Shown: positions 55,701 through 64,000 of the stretch, one piece after another
How the letters are laid out: the number at the start of each line of letters is the position of its first letter
Position numbering within the stretch: the stretch's first letter is position 1
Assembly (NCBI RefSeq): GCF_026151205.1
Contig: NC_087076.1
Location: 11,012,902 to 11,076,901, forward strand
Direction of reading: 5' to 3'
Length of the DNA stretch: 64,000 nucleotides
Source of the DNA: Bolinopsis microptera
Taxonomy: Eukaryota; Ctenophora; Tentaculata; Lobata; Bolinopsidae
Program-made: the position numbers and the translations under genes
The notes under the pieces: model-generated
Told to the model about the DNA's origin: nothing
The model's input: only the letters and a program-made list of their open reading frames with translations
Database searches by the model: none

Positions 55701-56446
55701 CGTATGTAACACACCAAATGTGCGAGGTCGCAATTCAAACTGACCCTTTGATAAAAGAAATAGCAGCGTTAGGAGACCAACCGAACCTAGCCTCGCCTTC
55801 GCCCAAATTTGGTTTCCCCGATCCAATAAAGCCCTCCCTGAAAGTCTTGGTCGAAAGTGGGCAACCCATCAACGTTTGGCTTGTTACCGATTCAATTATG
55901 AGACACATTGATGAGTCATGCTTGGAATTTAGGAAATATAGGTTGAATTTCAAAAGAATTGACTTTACATGTAGTGAATCACTGACCGGTGAATACATGA
56001 TGGGGAGCAAAATACCAACAGAGAAGCCTCAACTAATATATGTACATCTCGGCATCAATGATATACACAAAGGAGAGGACATTACCAAAATCATCGACAA
56101 CTTCAAGATCTTTAATGAAATGCTAGAACTAGTATCTCCCACCACCAGACTGGTCATCTCTTGCCCCCTACTGAACGGAAACACCTACCAGAACCGACAC
56201 GTCTTTTCCTTGAGGAGATCCCTGTCCTTATTGGTCAATCAGCAGCAAGACGAGGACCCTAAAACAAAAAGGATTTTCCTTCAGAGAAATGATAAGTTCT
56301 TCATTAACACTCAGTCCACTTCTAAGCAGAACTTGATGTACTTCCGCGATAATCTCCATCTATCAGAAAGAGGAATGCATGCAATCACCAACACCATGAG
56401 AGACACCCTCGACAAGATCTTCAGGGAGTTTGAGCTTCCAGTCTAA
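52739..56446 (+). CDS. LINE ORF1p: membrane helix, AlkB-like fold, coiled coil, SGNH hydrolase
   Basis: 1235 aa. Residues 1-230 are low-complexity and Cys/Tyr-rich. About 290-317 is a strongly hydrophobic segment (IAVVVLLSLCFLVATLIAV) followed by basic residues: a predicted membrane helix. About 600-700 resembles an AlkB/2OG-Fe(II) dioxygenase core (IPYGNTSQENSNFSPVVAVL, then SGTLCVLSGKTELRYKRSIP), but the usual iron ligands appear replaced (Y-G-N where family members have Y-H-x-D; K-R-S-I-P where they have H-x-I-P). About 840-985 is a predicted coiled coil. About 1040-1220 is an SGNH hydrolase: TDS with Ser1052, GIND with Asn1107, and DNLH with Asp1204 and His1207. The start ATG has good context, but later ATGs are possible. 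ORF1 proteins normally bind the element's RNA; membrane association would be unusual. Confidence 0.8.
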   Translation: MVASQGTVPIAPDPPLGLTYGLTYGPGTVPTATAPVLSLTYDPGSNISDGGKDWNCNTKQNRNSTNIEQTPNTIYYSRNGLDTLNDCCNGPYQSYKEIRTTICKSTLHAIEHIRIVIVHCTRLFELIFLELLQSCFKALMNIVGTCMYYFDVWGRQGHDFIVWFWNVSYSFERLNSNLIYNICSRYISNVMNELNDGFMTSMLRSSCSAMSLLHASSRFRSAPAGLSQPEPTSRAPPPRALSPHASRTASQLSVLVLQHSNSPTYTPHNPTHSAQCDRLGSDRSLRAGDWFQIAVVVLLSLCFLVATLIAVTLLLLLRELRSRPLAPTVPVYVSEEVENQCLSSSKTSCKQISQPGCFSNSIFDFSALKLGSLFPPPWLTNATVMMANGSGKTDEAKESSETEDNDTDITEVSATEGLLKPTNNVLSSCQETPAKKLNRRLSNVSWGNTETSDDAGSESSLSGSQTKSDTNRRSTVWIRDDGEIFLDKGKSCKLGYISDYISTESNANLCAELTATVGKLCTPSNKDRYKVVLKHGVETKLTDVDLKKGAKKLKKTATPKMSELSVNLDEPSELCSFVKCHQDRINKTVEDVFQLDVKFDKTTIYRMSDPSHSIPYGNTSQENSNFSPVVAVLALGLKDPRPMYIKTQAGSQVTHKAALMSGTLCVLSGKTELRYKRSIPRGWGKVEEQYFLIFEQKCPTETDSALKGPQKNPQSDITTEQAEEMNFPLLKTPPTVVRVTSVADNLDYEADGGLLLASRISAVVGKMDEGTVDKELIRSQVSTAGSLSEKRTRLQNKMCMSIGELSMSAANNSMSHGMNFSRCDSPRIEDVEMKDDIASVRNAQKCVENSLKHVVDSIVSVKANVATLQEATKQQTQKDISPHPTSNTDVLDAISDLKSAVSDCNNRIDNLSKTNVFTQTIKECNGKIDDLVENINGTKDDLQSMRKILNDLSQNGVDIMKKSEEDMRSYYNSVFCDETREHIKDIHAYVTHQMCEVAIQTDPLIKEIAALGDQPNLASPSPKFGFPDPIKPSLKVLVESGQPINVWLVTDSIMRHIDESCLEFRKYRLNFKRIDFTCSESLTGEYMMGSKIPTEKPQLIYVHLGINDIHKGEDITKIIDNFKIFNEMLELVSPTTRLVISCPLLNGNTYQNRHVFSLRRSLSLLVNQQQDEDPKTKRIFLQRNDKFFINTQSTSKQNLMYFRDNLHLSERGMHAITNTMRDTLDKIFREFELPV

Positions 56447-56496
56447 ATTTTAGTCTTCAAATCATGACCACCAACCCAACCTCTTGAAAAAATACT

Positions 56497-59400
56497 ATGA
56501 ATTTACAATCCAAAATTATAAGCTGGAACATCCAATCAACAAATACAACTTTTGGCTCTAAGTTTGATGACCCTCAATTTTGTGCCGTCTTTGACAAGTT
56601 TCCTATTGTCTGCCTTCAAGAAATAAGACAACCTGTCAAACACTCGGGTTACAGGTCCTTCAATAAAACCCGCCGGGACAAAAAACATGGTGGCGTATGC
56701 ATAATGGTCCAAAACGAAATATCCAAAGGCGTTAAACTTGAAAAATCCACAATTGAAGATGTTGTTGCCTGTAAACTTGACAAAAATTACTTTGGCGTAG
56801 ATAATGATATATTCATTGTTAACTCATACATTAAGCCAGCTAACACTTCCTCTAAAAACTCAAATATTTCGGGCTTTGACACCATCCGTGAACTGGACCA
56901 ATTTCTCAATGTTCTTTTAAGTAAAGGTGATGTCATTACTTGTGGTGACTTCAACTCGCGTATCGGCCATGACATCGACTTTATCAAAGAGGACAAATGT
57001 GGCTACGAGAGCTTCATTCCCCTGCCAGAAGACTACACTCCACAAGAACTTCCAACCAGGAACTCAAAGGACAAAAAGTCGAACAATTACAAAAGACCCT
57101 TTCTAGAAATGCTTGTCAATAATGAACTCCATATTCTCAATGGGAGAACTTTAGGAGACTCATATGGTGACTTCACTTGTATTCAGACCAGCGGTGCCAG
57201 CGTTGTTGACTACTTTATTATATCCCCAAACTGCAGTAAGTATCTAAGTCATATGACAATCCAGCCGTTCACTTGCTTTTCTGATCATAAACCACTACTC
57301 CTGGCACTCAACTTCTCTCCTTCCAACACTCTTGTAAACACAAAGGCACTCCATGAAACTTACGCTCGAGCCCCACTTCGTTACAAAATAACTCCTGATA
57401 GCCTTTCAAGCTTACGGGATACAATGATGGACCCACTTGTGGAAGAATGTTCCAAAAGCCTCTTAGAAACAGATTATCCCGAAGATCTCATAGGTACATA
57501 CAAATTAAACGAAGATATCACAGTACACTTGAACAAAATAGCAGACAAATGTCTCCAAAAGACCAAACATCCCAAAATAACCAAAAAGGGATCAATAAAT
57601 AAACAACCCTGGTTCACACAAGCCACCAGAGAAGCTAAAATATCTTGTACTCGTGCAGCTCAAATTGTTTCTGATTTCCCCAATAGCGATTATCTTCGAA
57701 AAAATTTTTACCAGGTAAAAAATACATACAAAAGTTTAATTGACCGTACAAAAAACAAATATCTTGACAAACTGAATACAGATATTGAATCTGGTAAAAT
57801 TCTAAACTGGAAACAATTCAAAAAACTGAAAAAATTTAAAGGAAGAGTTGACAAATTTGATTGCCATGACATGGACAACTTTCAAAAATTCTTTGGTAAA
57901 CTTTATGCCAATGCACATAGCACCATAACTGTAGAGAATAAGGAAAAAATGCTTCAAAATGCAGAGGCTATTAACAATAATTTCCAACCATCCCCTGCAC
58001 AATCAATACTCAATGGCCAGATCTCTGTGGACGAAATATCTACTGCGATCTCTTCACTCAAAAACGGCAAAAGTTCCTCGGAGGATATGATATGTAATGA
58101 AATACTGAAGACCTTGTCCACAACAAACACACAACTCCTTTGCAAAGTCTTTAACCGCTGTTTGGACACTGGAACTTACCCATGGAACAACAGCATTATT
58201 ACACCCCTACACAAAAAAGGCGACAAAGATAATCCAGACAATTACAGAGCAGTTGCTGTGAGTAGTACAATCGGAAAATTATTTTCGACCATCATGTTAA
58301 ACAGGATAATCAAGTTCAAAAATGAATACAACCCGGACCCCATAAATCAACTTGGCTTCGCTAAAGGAGCTCAAACATATGACCACATACTCACACTCAA
58401 CACAATTACGTCTAAATACAAAAAGCTCAAGGTTCCCGTCTATGCTGTTTTTGTGGACTTCCGGAAGGCCTTCGACTCTGTTTGCCGTGAAGCTATTTTC
58501 TTGAAATTAGCTAAACTAGGTATCACTGGCAAAACATTTAATGTTCTTAAACATATGTATAAAAATTCCACTGGCCAGATAAAACTATCTGGATTTGTCA
58601 GCGAAAAATTTGATATCAATAAAGGAACTGAACAGGGTCATCCACTTTCCCCTGATCTATTTAAGATATACATCAGAGATCTTTCCCCTCGACTAGAATA
58701 TGATAACTGTCCGAAACTAATGAACCAACTTATCAGTCACTTACTATGGGCAGATGATCTGATACTCTTGGCACTGGACCCCAAAACCCTCCAAAAGCAA
58801 CTCGATGCTTTGAACAATTTCTGCTTGGAATGGGGCGTCGAAATTAATGCAGATAAAACTAAACTCATGAAATTTAATGCCCGTTTTGATACTTATCAGC
58901 CGGTTCCCCTCAAAATTGGTGATCACTTGTTAGAAGAAGTCGAGTCATACTGCTATCTAGGAATCGAAATACACAAATCCGGCACATTCACAAATGCCCG
59001 AACTGAGCTCAAAAAGAAAGCCATGCGTGCACTTTATGCCATGAAAAGCTCAGTAAACAAATCCAAATTATCATTCCGCTCTCTAACAACACTCTTTGAT
59101 GGTCTTATTAAACCTATCGTTCTTTACGGAGCGCCTATTTACACACCTAACATGGCTATCATAAAACACATAACAAAACAAGTCGATCTCAATATGGATG
59201 CCGACACAAAAACAAAATTTCAAACTAGTATCCTCAAGAAAGTTAGCCTTCTGAACAGCGAAAAAGTTCACCTTCACTTTCTTAAATGGTCACTGGGGGT
59301 AAATCGTAAAGCCAGCAACGCAGGCGTCTGGGGTGAGTCAGGCCGCTACCCATTAATCTATGGATGTATTAACCTCACTCTCAAATATAGCCAACGTTTG

Positions 59401-60258
59401 AAAAATCTCAAAGATAACTCCCTTGTCTCCTTAGCTTTCAAAGAACAGATGAACATGAAATTGGACTGGTACAGGGGTTTGGAGCCTGTCCTCGCGCTAG
59501 ACCCATGTTTCTCTACCGATCATGTCACAGCCTACCGCACACTCAAAAACAATCACTCCAAGTTACTTTTCGAAAGAAACCCGAGTATCGCAAAACCACC
59601 AAAAGAGGACTTTCTTATTCACAACGGTTTCAAGAAACGAATTCCTCCTCAATCAACACAACCCATCGGGAGTAAAATATTCACACCACACGTCATTACT
59701 AAAACTTTGAAATGTAACTTTAGAGAATATTGGGGGTCCTGTATCAACACTTCTCGGAAATTAGAATTCTATCGTGACCTAAAATCCAAATTTAACAAAG
59801 AGTATTACCTAGATAGTGTCATTAAATATGCAGACCGTGCTAATATCACAAGACTGCGGATCAGTGCACATCGACTCGAAATTGAACTTGGCCGATATAA
59901 TCAAACTCCTCGTGACGAGCGAATATGCTCCTGGTGCAATATAGTCTTAGGTTCTGGTATTATTGAGAATGAAGATCACTTCCTTAACCATTGTGATCTT
60001 AACGCTGCATCGAGGCGAAAAGTCCTAGACAAGATCCAGTCACTCATATCAAATCCAATCAAACCGTCTGCGACATCTTATTCTGTTCACAATGTCATCC
60101 CTGGAGCAAACGTCCTCAAATTCATCAGCAACAACAGTGAAATCATTGAACTTATCACGAACGAAAGTCAAGTCCACCTCACGAGAGTCGTTGCTAGGTT
60201 TGCCACTACGTGTTTTAACAACCGCAAGAAATTTGTTGACTCTCTGGCCAGTACATGA
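56497..60258 (+). CDS. LINE ORF2p: AP endonuclease and reverse transcriptase
   Basis: 1253 aa. The endonuclease spans residues 1-270: SWNIQS near 10, LQEIR near 42, GDFN at 150-153 and SDH at 262-264, all the expected catalytic motifs. The reverse transcriptase spans about 510-830: ITPLHKKGDKDNPDNYRAVA, FVDFRKAFDS with Asp654, EQGHPLSPDLFKIYI and WADD at 751-754. A long C-terminal region ends with a Cys/His motif (CSWCNIVLG, then EDHFLNHC). It would nick target DNA and copy the element's RNA by target-primed reverse transcription. The frame is uninterrupted and all catalytic residues looked for are present, so this copy may be active or recently so. Confidence 0.93.
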   Translation: MNLQSKIISWNIQSTNTTFGSKFDDPQFCAVFDKFPIVCLQEIRQPVKHSGYRSFNKTRRDKKHGGVCIMVQNEISKGVKLEKSTIEDVVACKLDKNYFGVDNDIFIVNSYIKPANTSSKNSNISGFDTIRELDQFLNVLLSKGDVITCGDFNSRIGHDIDFIKEDKCGYESFIPLPEDYTPQELPTRNSKDKKSNNYKRPFLEMLVNNELHILNGRTLGDSYGDFTCIQTSGASVVDYFIISPNCSKYLSHMTIQPFTCFSDHKPLLLALNFSPSNTLVNTKALHETYARAPLRYKITPDSLSSLRDTMMDPLVEECSKSLLETDYPEDLIGTYKLNEDITVHLNKIADKCLQKTKHPKITKKGSINKQPWFTQATREAKISCTRAAQIVSDFPNSDYLRKNFYQVKNTYKSLIDRTKNKYLDKLNTDIESGKILNWKQFKKLKKFKGRVDKFDCHDMDNFQKFFGKLYANAHSTITVENKEKMLQNAEAINNNFQPSPAQSILNGQISVDEISTAISSLKNGKSSSEDMICNEILKTLSTTNTQLLCKVFNRCLDTGTYPWNNSIITPLHKKGDKDNPDNYRAVAVSSTIGKLFSTIMLNRIIKFKNEYNPDPINQLGFAKGAQTYDHILTLNTITSKYKKLKVPVYAVFVDFRKAFDSVCREAIFLKLAKLGITGKTFNVLKHMYKNSTGQIKLSGFVSEKFDINKGTEQGHPLSPDLFKIYIRDLSPRLEYDNCPKLMNQLISHLLWADDLILLALDPKTLQKQLDALNNFCLEWGVEINADKTKLMKFNARFDTYQPVPLKIGDHLLEEVESYCYLGIEIHKSGTFTNARTELKKKAMRALYAMKSSVNKSKLSFRSLTTLFDGLIKPIVLYGAPIYTPNMAIIKHITKQVDLNMDADTKTKFQTSILKKVSLLNSEKVHLHFLKWSLGVNRKASNAGVWGESGRYPLIYGCINLTLKYSQRLKNLKDNSLVSLAFKEQMNMKLDWYRGLEPVLALDPCFSTDHVTAYRTLKNNHSKLLFERNPSIAKPPKEDFLIHNGFKKRIPPQSTQPIGSKIFTPHVITKTLKCNFREYWGSCINTSRKLEFYRDLKSKFNKEYYLDSVIKYADRANITRLRISAHRLEIELGRYNQTPRDERICSWCNIVLGSGIIENEDHFLNHCDLNAASRRKVLDKIQSLISNPIKPSATSYSVHNVIPGANVLKFISNNSEIIELITNESQVHLTRVVARFATTCFNNRKKFVDSLAST

Positions 60259-60732
60259 ACAGTGAACACTGAAAATCACTGTACCCGCTTTTGTTTCTTT
60301 TCGCGCAACGACGAGTGCAAACTGCAAAGTGACCTGGCTCAAGCATTACAGCATTACCAAGGCGACTGAAAACAAAATATTCTATGTCAAATCTTTATTT
60401 TTCACTTTAGTTAAGTTATATTAATATAATAAATTCAAATCTTATGATATTGTTATTATCTTAACAGTTACTATTGTAGCTCAAGATTTTAAATTTGTAT
60501 TCCTTGTATTCCTTGTATTCCTTGTATTCCTTGAAGTCGTCCAGAAGGTTTGTTTTTAGTTCAAAACATGGTAGAGGAATTATTACTGATATGATTACAT
60601 ATTTAAAAAGTCAGGTGACAGTCGAGTGTAGTCAGTGCGATTAATCATCATTCGGCTCTGAGATTGGGATTATGAGGGTGTAGCGCACAGTACATATTAA
60701 TTCAGCAGCTGCTAGAGGTTGGCAAACACTTC

Positions 60733-60806
60733 AGCTTGTAGGTTTACAACCTACCAGGACGCGCGCCGAGTTGGACTCAGATATTTTACGAGTATCACCC
60801 GTTAAA
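60733..60806 (+). repeat. CGCGC-rich dispersed repeat, copy 4
   Basis: AGCTTGTAGGTTTACAACC, TACCAGGACGCGCGCCGAG and TTTTACGAGTATCACCCGTT match copies 2 and 3. It is the shortest copy and keeps the hairpin core. Confidence 0.8.
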
Positions 60807-60809
60807 CTT

Positions 60810-61575
60810 CAGCTAATTCATAATTACTCGGATCTGGACTGGAAACATGGAAGAAGTTCCAGAATTGACATTAAAAATTCTCCAAAACCTCATATAATAT
60901 CGTAATTTCCCCTTATATATTAATATAGTTATATTATAAAAGATTCGCTTGATAGGTATCACACATTCCGATAATCGTGAAATCAGCAATCAGGCAGAGC
61001 TTGTTCTTGGTTTTATACTAATACTATCAGTATCCTACTCTTACCAGTACGGCTACCTTAAATGATGAGTCTTCAGTCTGGTAAAGTCGCGTCAGTCTGG
61101 TAAAATCGCATTAAACCGTTATACTTACATGTAAAATCCGGATTGGAGTATTATTATTTACACGGAATACGTTATACTTACACCTATAACTATAAGCTTA
61201 CCGTTGTCCCTCTACTTTGCCCTTACAGTTACAGTTACATTCTACTAGTACTTCCGAATGTGACCTTACACATTACATGTTACAATGTTACATTCGCCCC
61301 ATACTGGAAAGCACGACCAGGATGTGTTAAGTACATTAAAAATATCATTTACTAATAGATTTCCTTAATTAATAATTTTCTATTTGAAAAATTTAACGTG
61401 TATTGTAACTGTAAGCCAAAAATCAGAATGTATAGTATTAGTAAGCCAAGAAGTAAAATCAAATTTAAGTCCCACGCAAACTTGATTTTATGACTAGGAC
61501 TATGAGCGGATAGAATGTGAGTATTTTATTATTTCCTTTGATACAGACGTTTGTTAAGTAGCATTGACTAGAATA
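60810..61575. other. gap, no gene recognised
   Basis: AT-rich, with CAGTCTGGTAAAGTCGC-like short direct repeats near 61075-61110. It probably includes the promoter of the RGG gene. Confidence 0.4.
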
Positions 61576-61581
61576 AAAAAG

Positions 61582-62845
61582 ATGGCAGCAGATTTGAAAC
61601 CTAAAGTCGGTGAGTTGAACAGGAGACATCTCTTGCCATTTTAGTAGTTCCAATAAGACAGAAAACAGCCCTATGGCTATAGATTTGTAGGTAGTAAGTA
61701 TAACTATAATTTGTCTCCCTTCGCGATACGTGATTTCTGTTAAACTTAAAGTTAAAGTTGAACCACTTCGTGGCTATTTGCCGCGAAGTTAGAAGTGGTC
61801 GTGCATTTGTAGTGATATTATAAATATAATATCGCTAAATTTCATAATAATTTAAACTTAAACGTTGTTTTAAACTTATTGTTCATCTCAGAAGATGCGG
61901 AAGAGGTAGAAAATGACGGAGGAAGAGGAGGAAGAGGCCGAGGCGGGCAAAGGGGCCGTGGAGGAAGAGGGAATGCTGGAGAGGGCCGTGGAGGAAGAGG
62001 GAATGCTGGAGAGGAAGGAGAGGGCCCTGCTCCAGATGGGGGCAAAAGAGGGGGTAGAGGCGGTAGAGTAGGACAAGAAGGTAGAGAGAGAGGTAGGGGA
62101 GGAAGAGGAGGCAAGGAAGGGGGTCAAGGTAGGGAACGAAAAGAGTCAGAAGGAGGCGAATGTGGTAAGACGAATAGAGGAGGAAGAGGAGGCAGAGGAG
62201 GAAAATCAGAGTGTAGACCAGAAGGTGAAGGAACAGAGGATAGTGGGGAAGGAAAGAGAGGACGACGAGGCAGAGGAGGAAAGAGAGGCGGTAAGGAGGA
62301 TGCAGCAGGCGAAGTAGAGACTGAGGGAGGGGAGAATAGAGGAAGGAGAGGAGGTAGGGGCCGTGGCAGAGGAGCTGGAAAACAACAATCTCAGGGAGAA
62401 GGAGAGGAAGCTGAACCAGCAGGAAAACCCCAGAGAGGTTTGTTGATTGATCTCATTCTCAATTTACGACAATTAAAGTATCGGATTCGCACAAAAGTTG
62501 GGCAAATTTGGCCATGAGACTGACTAAACTTCATAACGTACACTACCGGATAGAGGGCAGAATCATGATTTTTATCGCTAGGTCATACTTTTAGGTGAAT
62601 GAACTATTTTGTGTTTTGTTCGGCTCGGCTCTTATTTCAGCACTGCAGCTTTAAACTGAATCCCAATTTATTTTTAACGACGTCAAGTCAAGTTTCCTAA
62701 AGTTTTTTTTGTTTGGTAAAACATACATAGTTACAACCAAATTTCCGTACTAATTTATGAACTGACAGGTGGAAGAGGAGGCAGAGGAGATCGTGGAAGA
62801 GGAGGCAGAGGAGAGGGGAAAGAATCAGCCAAGCCAGACGAATAG
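61582..62845 (+). CDS. RGG-box (Gly/Arg-rich) protein
   Basis: Three exons with matching phases: 61582-61609 (MAADLKPKV, donor gtgagt), 61892-62437 (acceptor ttcatctcag) and 62769-62845 (acceptor actgacag). The product is about 217 aa: a short N-terminus, an acidic DAEEVEND, then many RGG/RGRGG repeats alternating with Glu-rich spacers, ending GRGGRGEGKESAKPDE. RGG boxes bind RNA and are arginine-methylated in nucleolar and RNP proteins. No folded domain is visible, so the specific orthologue cannot be named. Purine-rich internal repeats (GGAGAGGGCCGTGGAGGAAG twice near 61970-62010) suggest repeat expansion. The 331-nt second intron would read open for 26 codons if retained, giving an alternative hydrophobic/basic C-terminus. 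Confidence 0.7.
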
Positions 62846-64000
62846 AGTCCTAGAATTCTTCAATAATTATTTTAAGATGTTAACCATAATATATCGAACT
62901 AACTTCTAGTGTCTTAATCCATACCACTTTGACACTCAACGAGAGCTAATGTGTAAATTGTAACAAGCTAATTTATAACGTTTGCGATATCTTGCATCTT
63001 AACTTCAGTTAGCAGTTGGAATGTTTCTCACTTCTAATATCAAATAACTGAGTATATACCCATCGCGATACAGGGAGTGTCTAACAGTCAAGTGATACTT
63101 TTAATTTTTTTTCTATTAGTTATCAGTCTGAAAGTGAAAGTAATCATTGTTGTAATTGACAGGTTTCGCTGTAATTCTTTGTAACTTATTGAAAAGTGTA
63201 CACTGTATCAGTATGCTGTACAGTAGTTATCCTATATTGTACTTTTCATCTAACAATGTATCCATTTAGGTCCAAAATTAATATAAAACCGGGGTTTTCT
63301 CCTCAAAATTATGACATAATTTACCACATTTACCTGGGGACCCCAGTAATCACCACATAAGATTTACTAGAGTATAATAATGTATAACAATAATTGGGAA
63401 TAACGAGAAATAAATATCTTTATACATATCATACAGTGTAACTATTCAAATTGACTATAAGCTACATAATATTTAGTATACATGGTCATGTTAATCAGCT
63501 AAAGCTGCTGGATTGAATAATATTTAAGATTTTGAAATACAATATATTTTAAAACGATGGAAATTAAAATTGTTAATAATACGTCTGAACTCTGAAGATG
63601 ACCGAACCGAATTGAGCCTAGTTTCCACACAGTTAACAGGGCACCCAATAAGCGTAGAGTTGGCATCAAATTGGTTTTTTTTAAAGAGCATATATAATAT
63701 TTCTTCACAAGATCAAAGTACTTATTATTTCTGTTTAATTAGCCCTGTGATTAGCACGGACTACTATACTGAGCATATTGATAATTTGATTTTGACGTAC
63801 CATTAATATTAACTGTTCGAGCGACATCTCAATTTCTTAAATTACAGACTCAAAACTATTGTAATATTAAATTATTATCGAGTATTGAATGCGGAGGTCT
63901 TCATTAAGCCGTTATAGTTAGTTAATAAGCACAATGCAATTTTAGAACGGAATTACGATCAACTGCCATCTTTGTTAGAGGTCTGACATCATATTCTCAA
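62846..64000. other. gap to end of window, no gene recognised
   Basis: AT-rich. Open frames at 63499-63806 have no motif. The 3' UTR of the RGG gene probably occupies the first part. Confidence 0.45.

Larger units (their letters stand above)
52739..60533 (+). mobile_element. apparently intact two-ORF LINE with multidomain ORF1
   Basis: Two long ORFs (1235 and 1253 codons) on the same strand, separated by 50 nt, without internal stops. The 5' boundary is not defined. A (TTGTATTCC)4 tract at 60495-60533 is a plausible 3' terminal microsatellite of the CR1/L2 kind. The SGNH domain in ORF1 also points to the CR1/L2 group. The exact clade is not assigned. Confidence 0.85.

Noticed and set aside
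53797..56010. Minus-strand frames of 60-139 codons
   Set aside because: Antisense shadows of LINE ORF1.
61842..62388. Minus-strand Pro/Ser-rich frames
   Set aside because: Antisense of the RGG repeats.
1..64000. CRISPR arrays, operons, ribosome binding sites
   Set aside because: None seen; the spliced genes show the DNA is eukaryotic.

Overview
The window is from an intron-rich, AT-rich animal genome. Genes have GT-AG introns, some up to several kb, and the intergenic DNA is dense with LINEs, hAT, mariner and pogo-type DNA transposons, MITEs and satellites. Recognisable orthologues (UBE2Q, ZFC3H1) and a paired-like homeodomain fit a metazoan. The repeat mix, and splice acceptors lying a few bases upstream of many start codons, suggest a lineage with spliced-leader trans-splicing such as hydrozoan cnidarians. 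That placement is inference and is not proven by the sequence.

Layout. 1-1.8 kb: a 162-bp satellite interrupted by a MITE. 1.8-13.7 kb: five paralogous small genes encoding 70-131 aa proteins with a putative zinc ribbon (CxxC ... CxC or CxxxC) and a conserved basic C-terminal block. I do not recognise this family, and it is the most gene-like novelty here. 14.9-21.6 kb: a 16-exon plus-strand gene matching the C-terminal HAT/TPR half of ZFC3H1 (nuclear RNA surveillance), with a homeobox gene nested in intron 8. 22-28 kb: repeats, including an 86-bp retroposed unit in two copies, a foldback MITE, two non-autonomous hAT insertions with 8-bp target duplications, and a decayed minus-strand LINE. 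28.9-37.9 kb: a complete UBE2Q-type E2 gene whose 5.2-kb third intron carries a tandemly duplicated mariner-like element and a pogo-like MITE. 38.5-46.4 kb: dispersed repeats, a minisatellite, a partly resolved minus-strand ankyrin gene, a frameshifted C2H2 fragment, a LINE 3' tail and a hAT element with a BED finger. 47-49.4 kb: a 5'-truncated LINE on the minus strand. 50-52.5 kb: a tRNA-derived SINE and a foldback with telomere-like repeats. 52.7-60.5 kb: an apparently intact two-ORF LINE. 61.6-62.8 kb: a three-exon RGG-box gene. The rest to 64 kb is AT-rich, with nothing seen.

The intact LINE is the most striking element. Its 1235-aa ORF1 combines a predicted transmembrane helix, an AlkB-like fold with apparently substituted metal ligands, a coiled coil and a C-terminal SGNH hydrolase. 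ORF2 has complete AP-endonuclease and reverse-transcriptase motifs. Exon structures were assembled by eye from reading frame, splice-site and phase agreement, so terminal exons and some boundaries remain uncertain.
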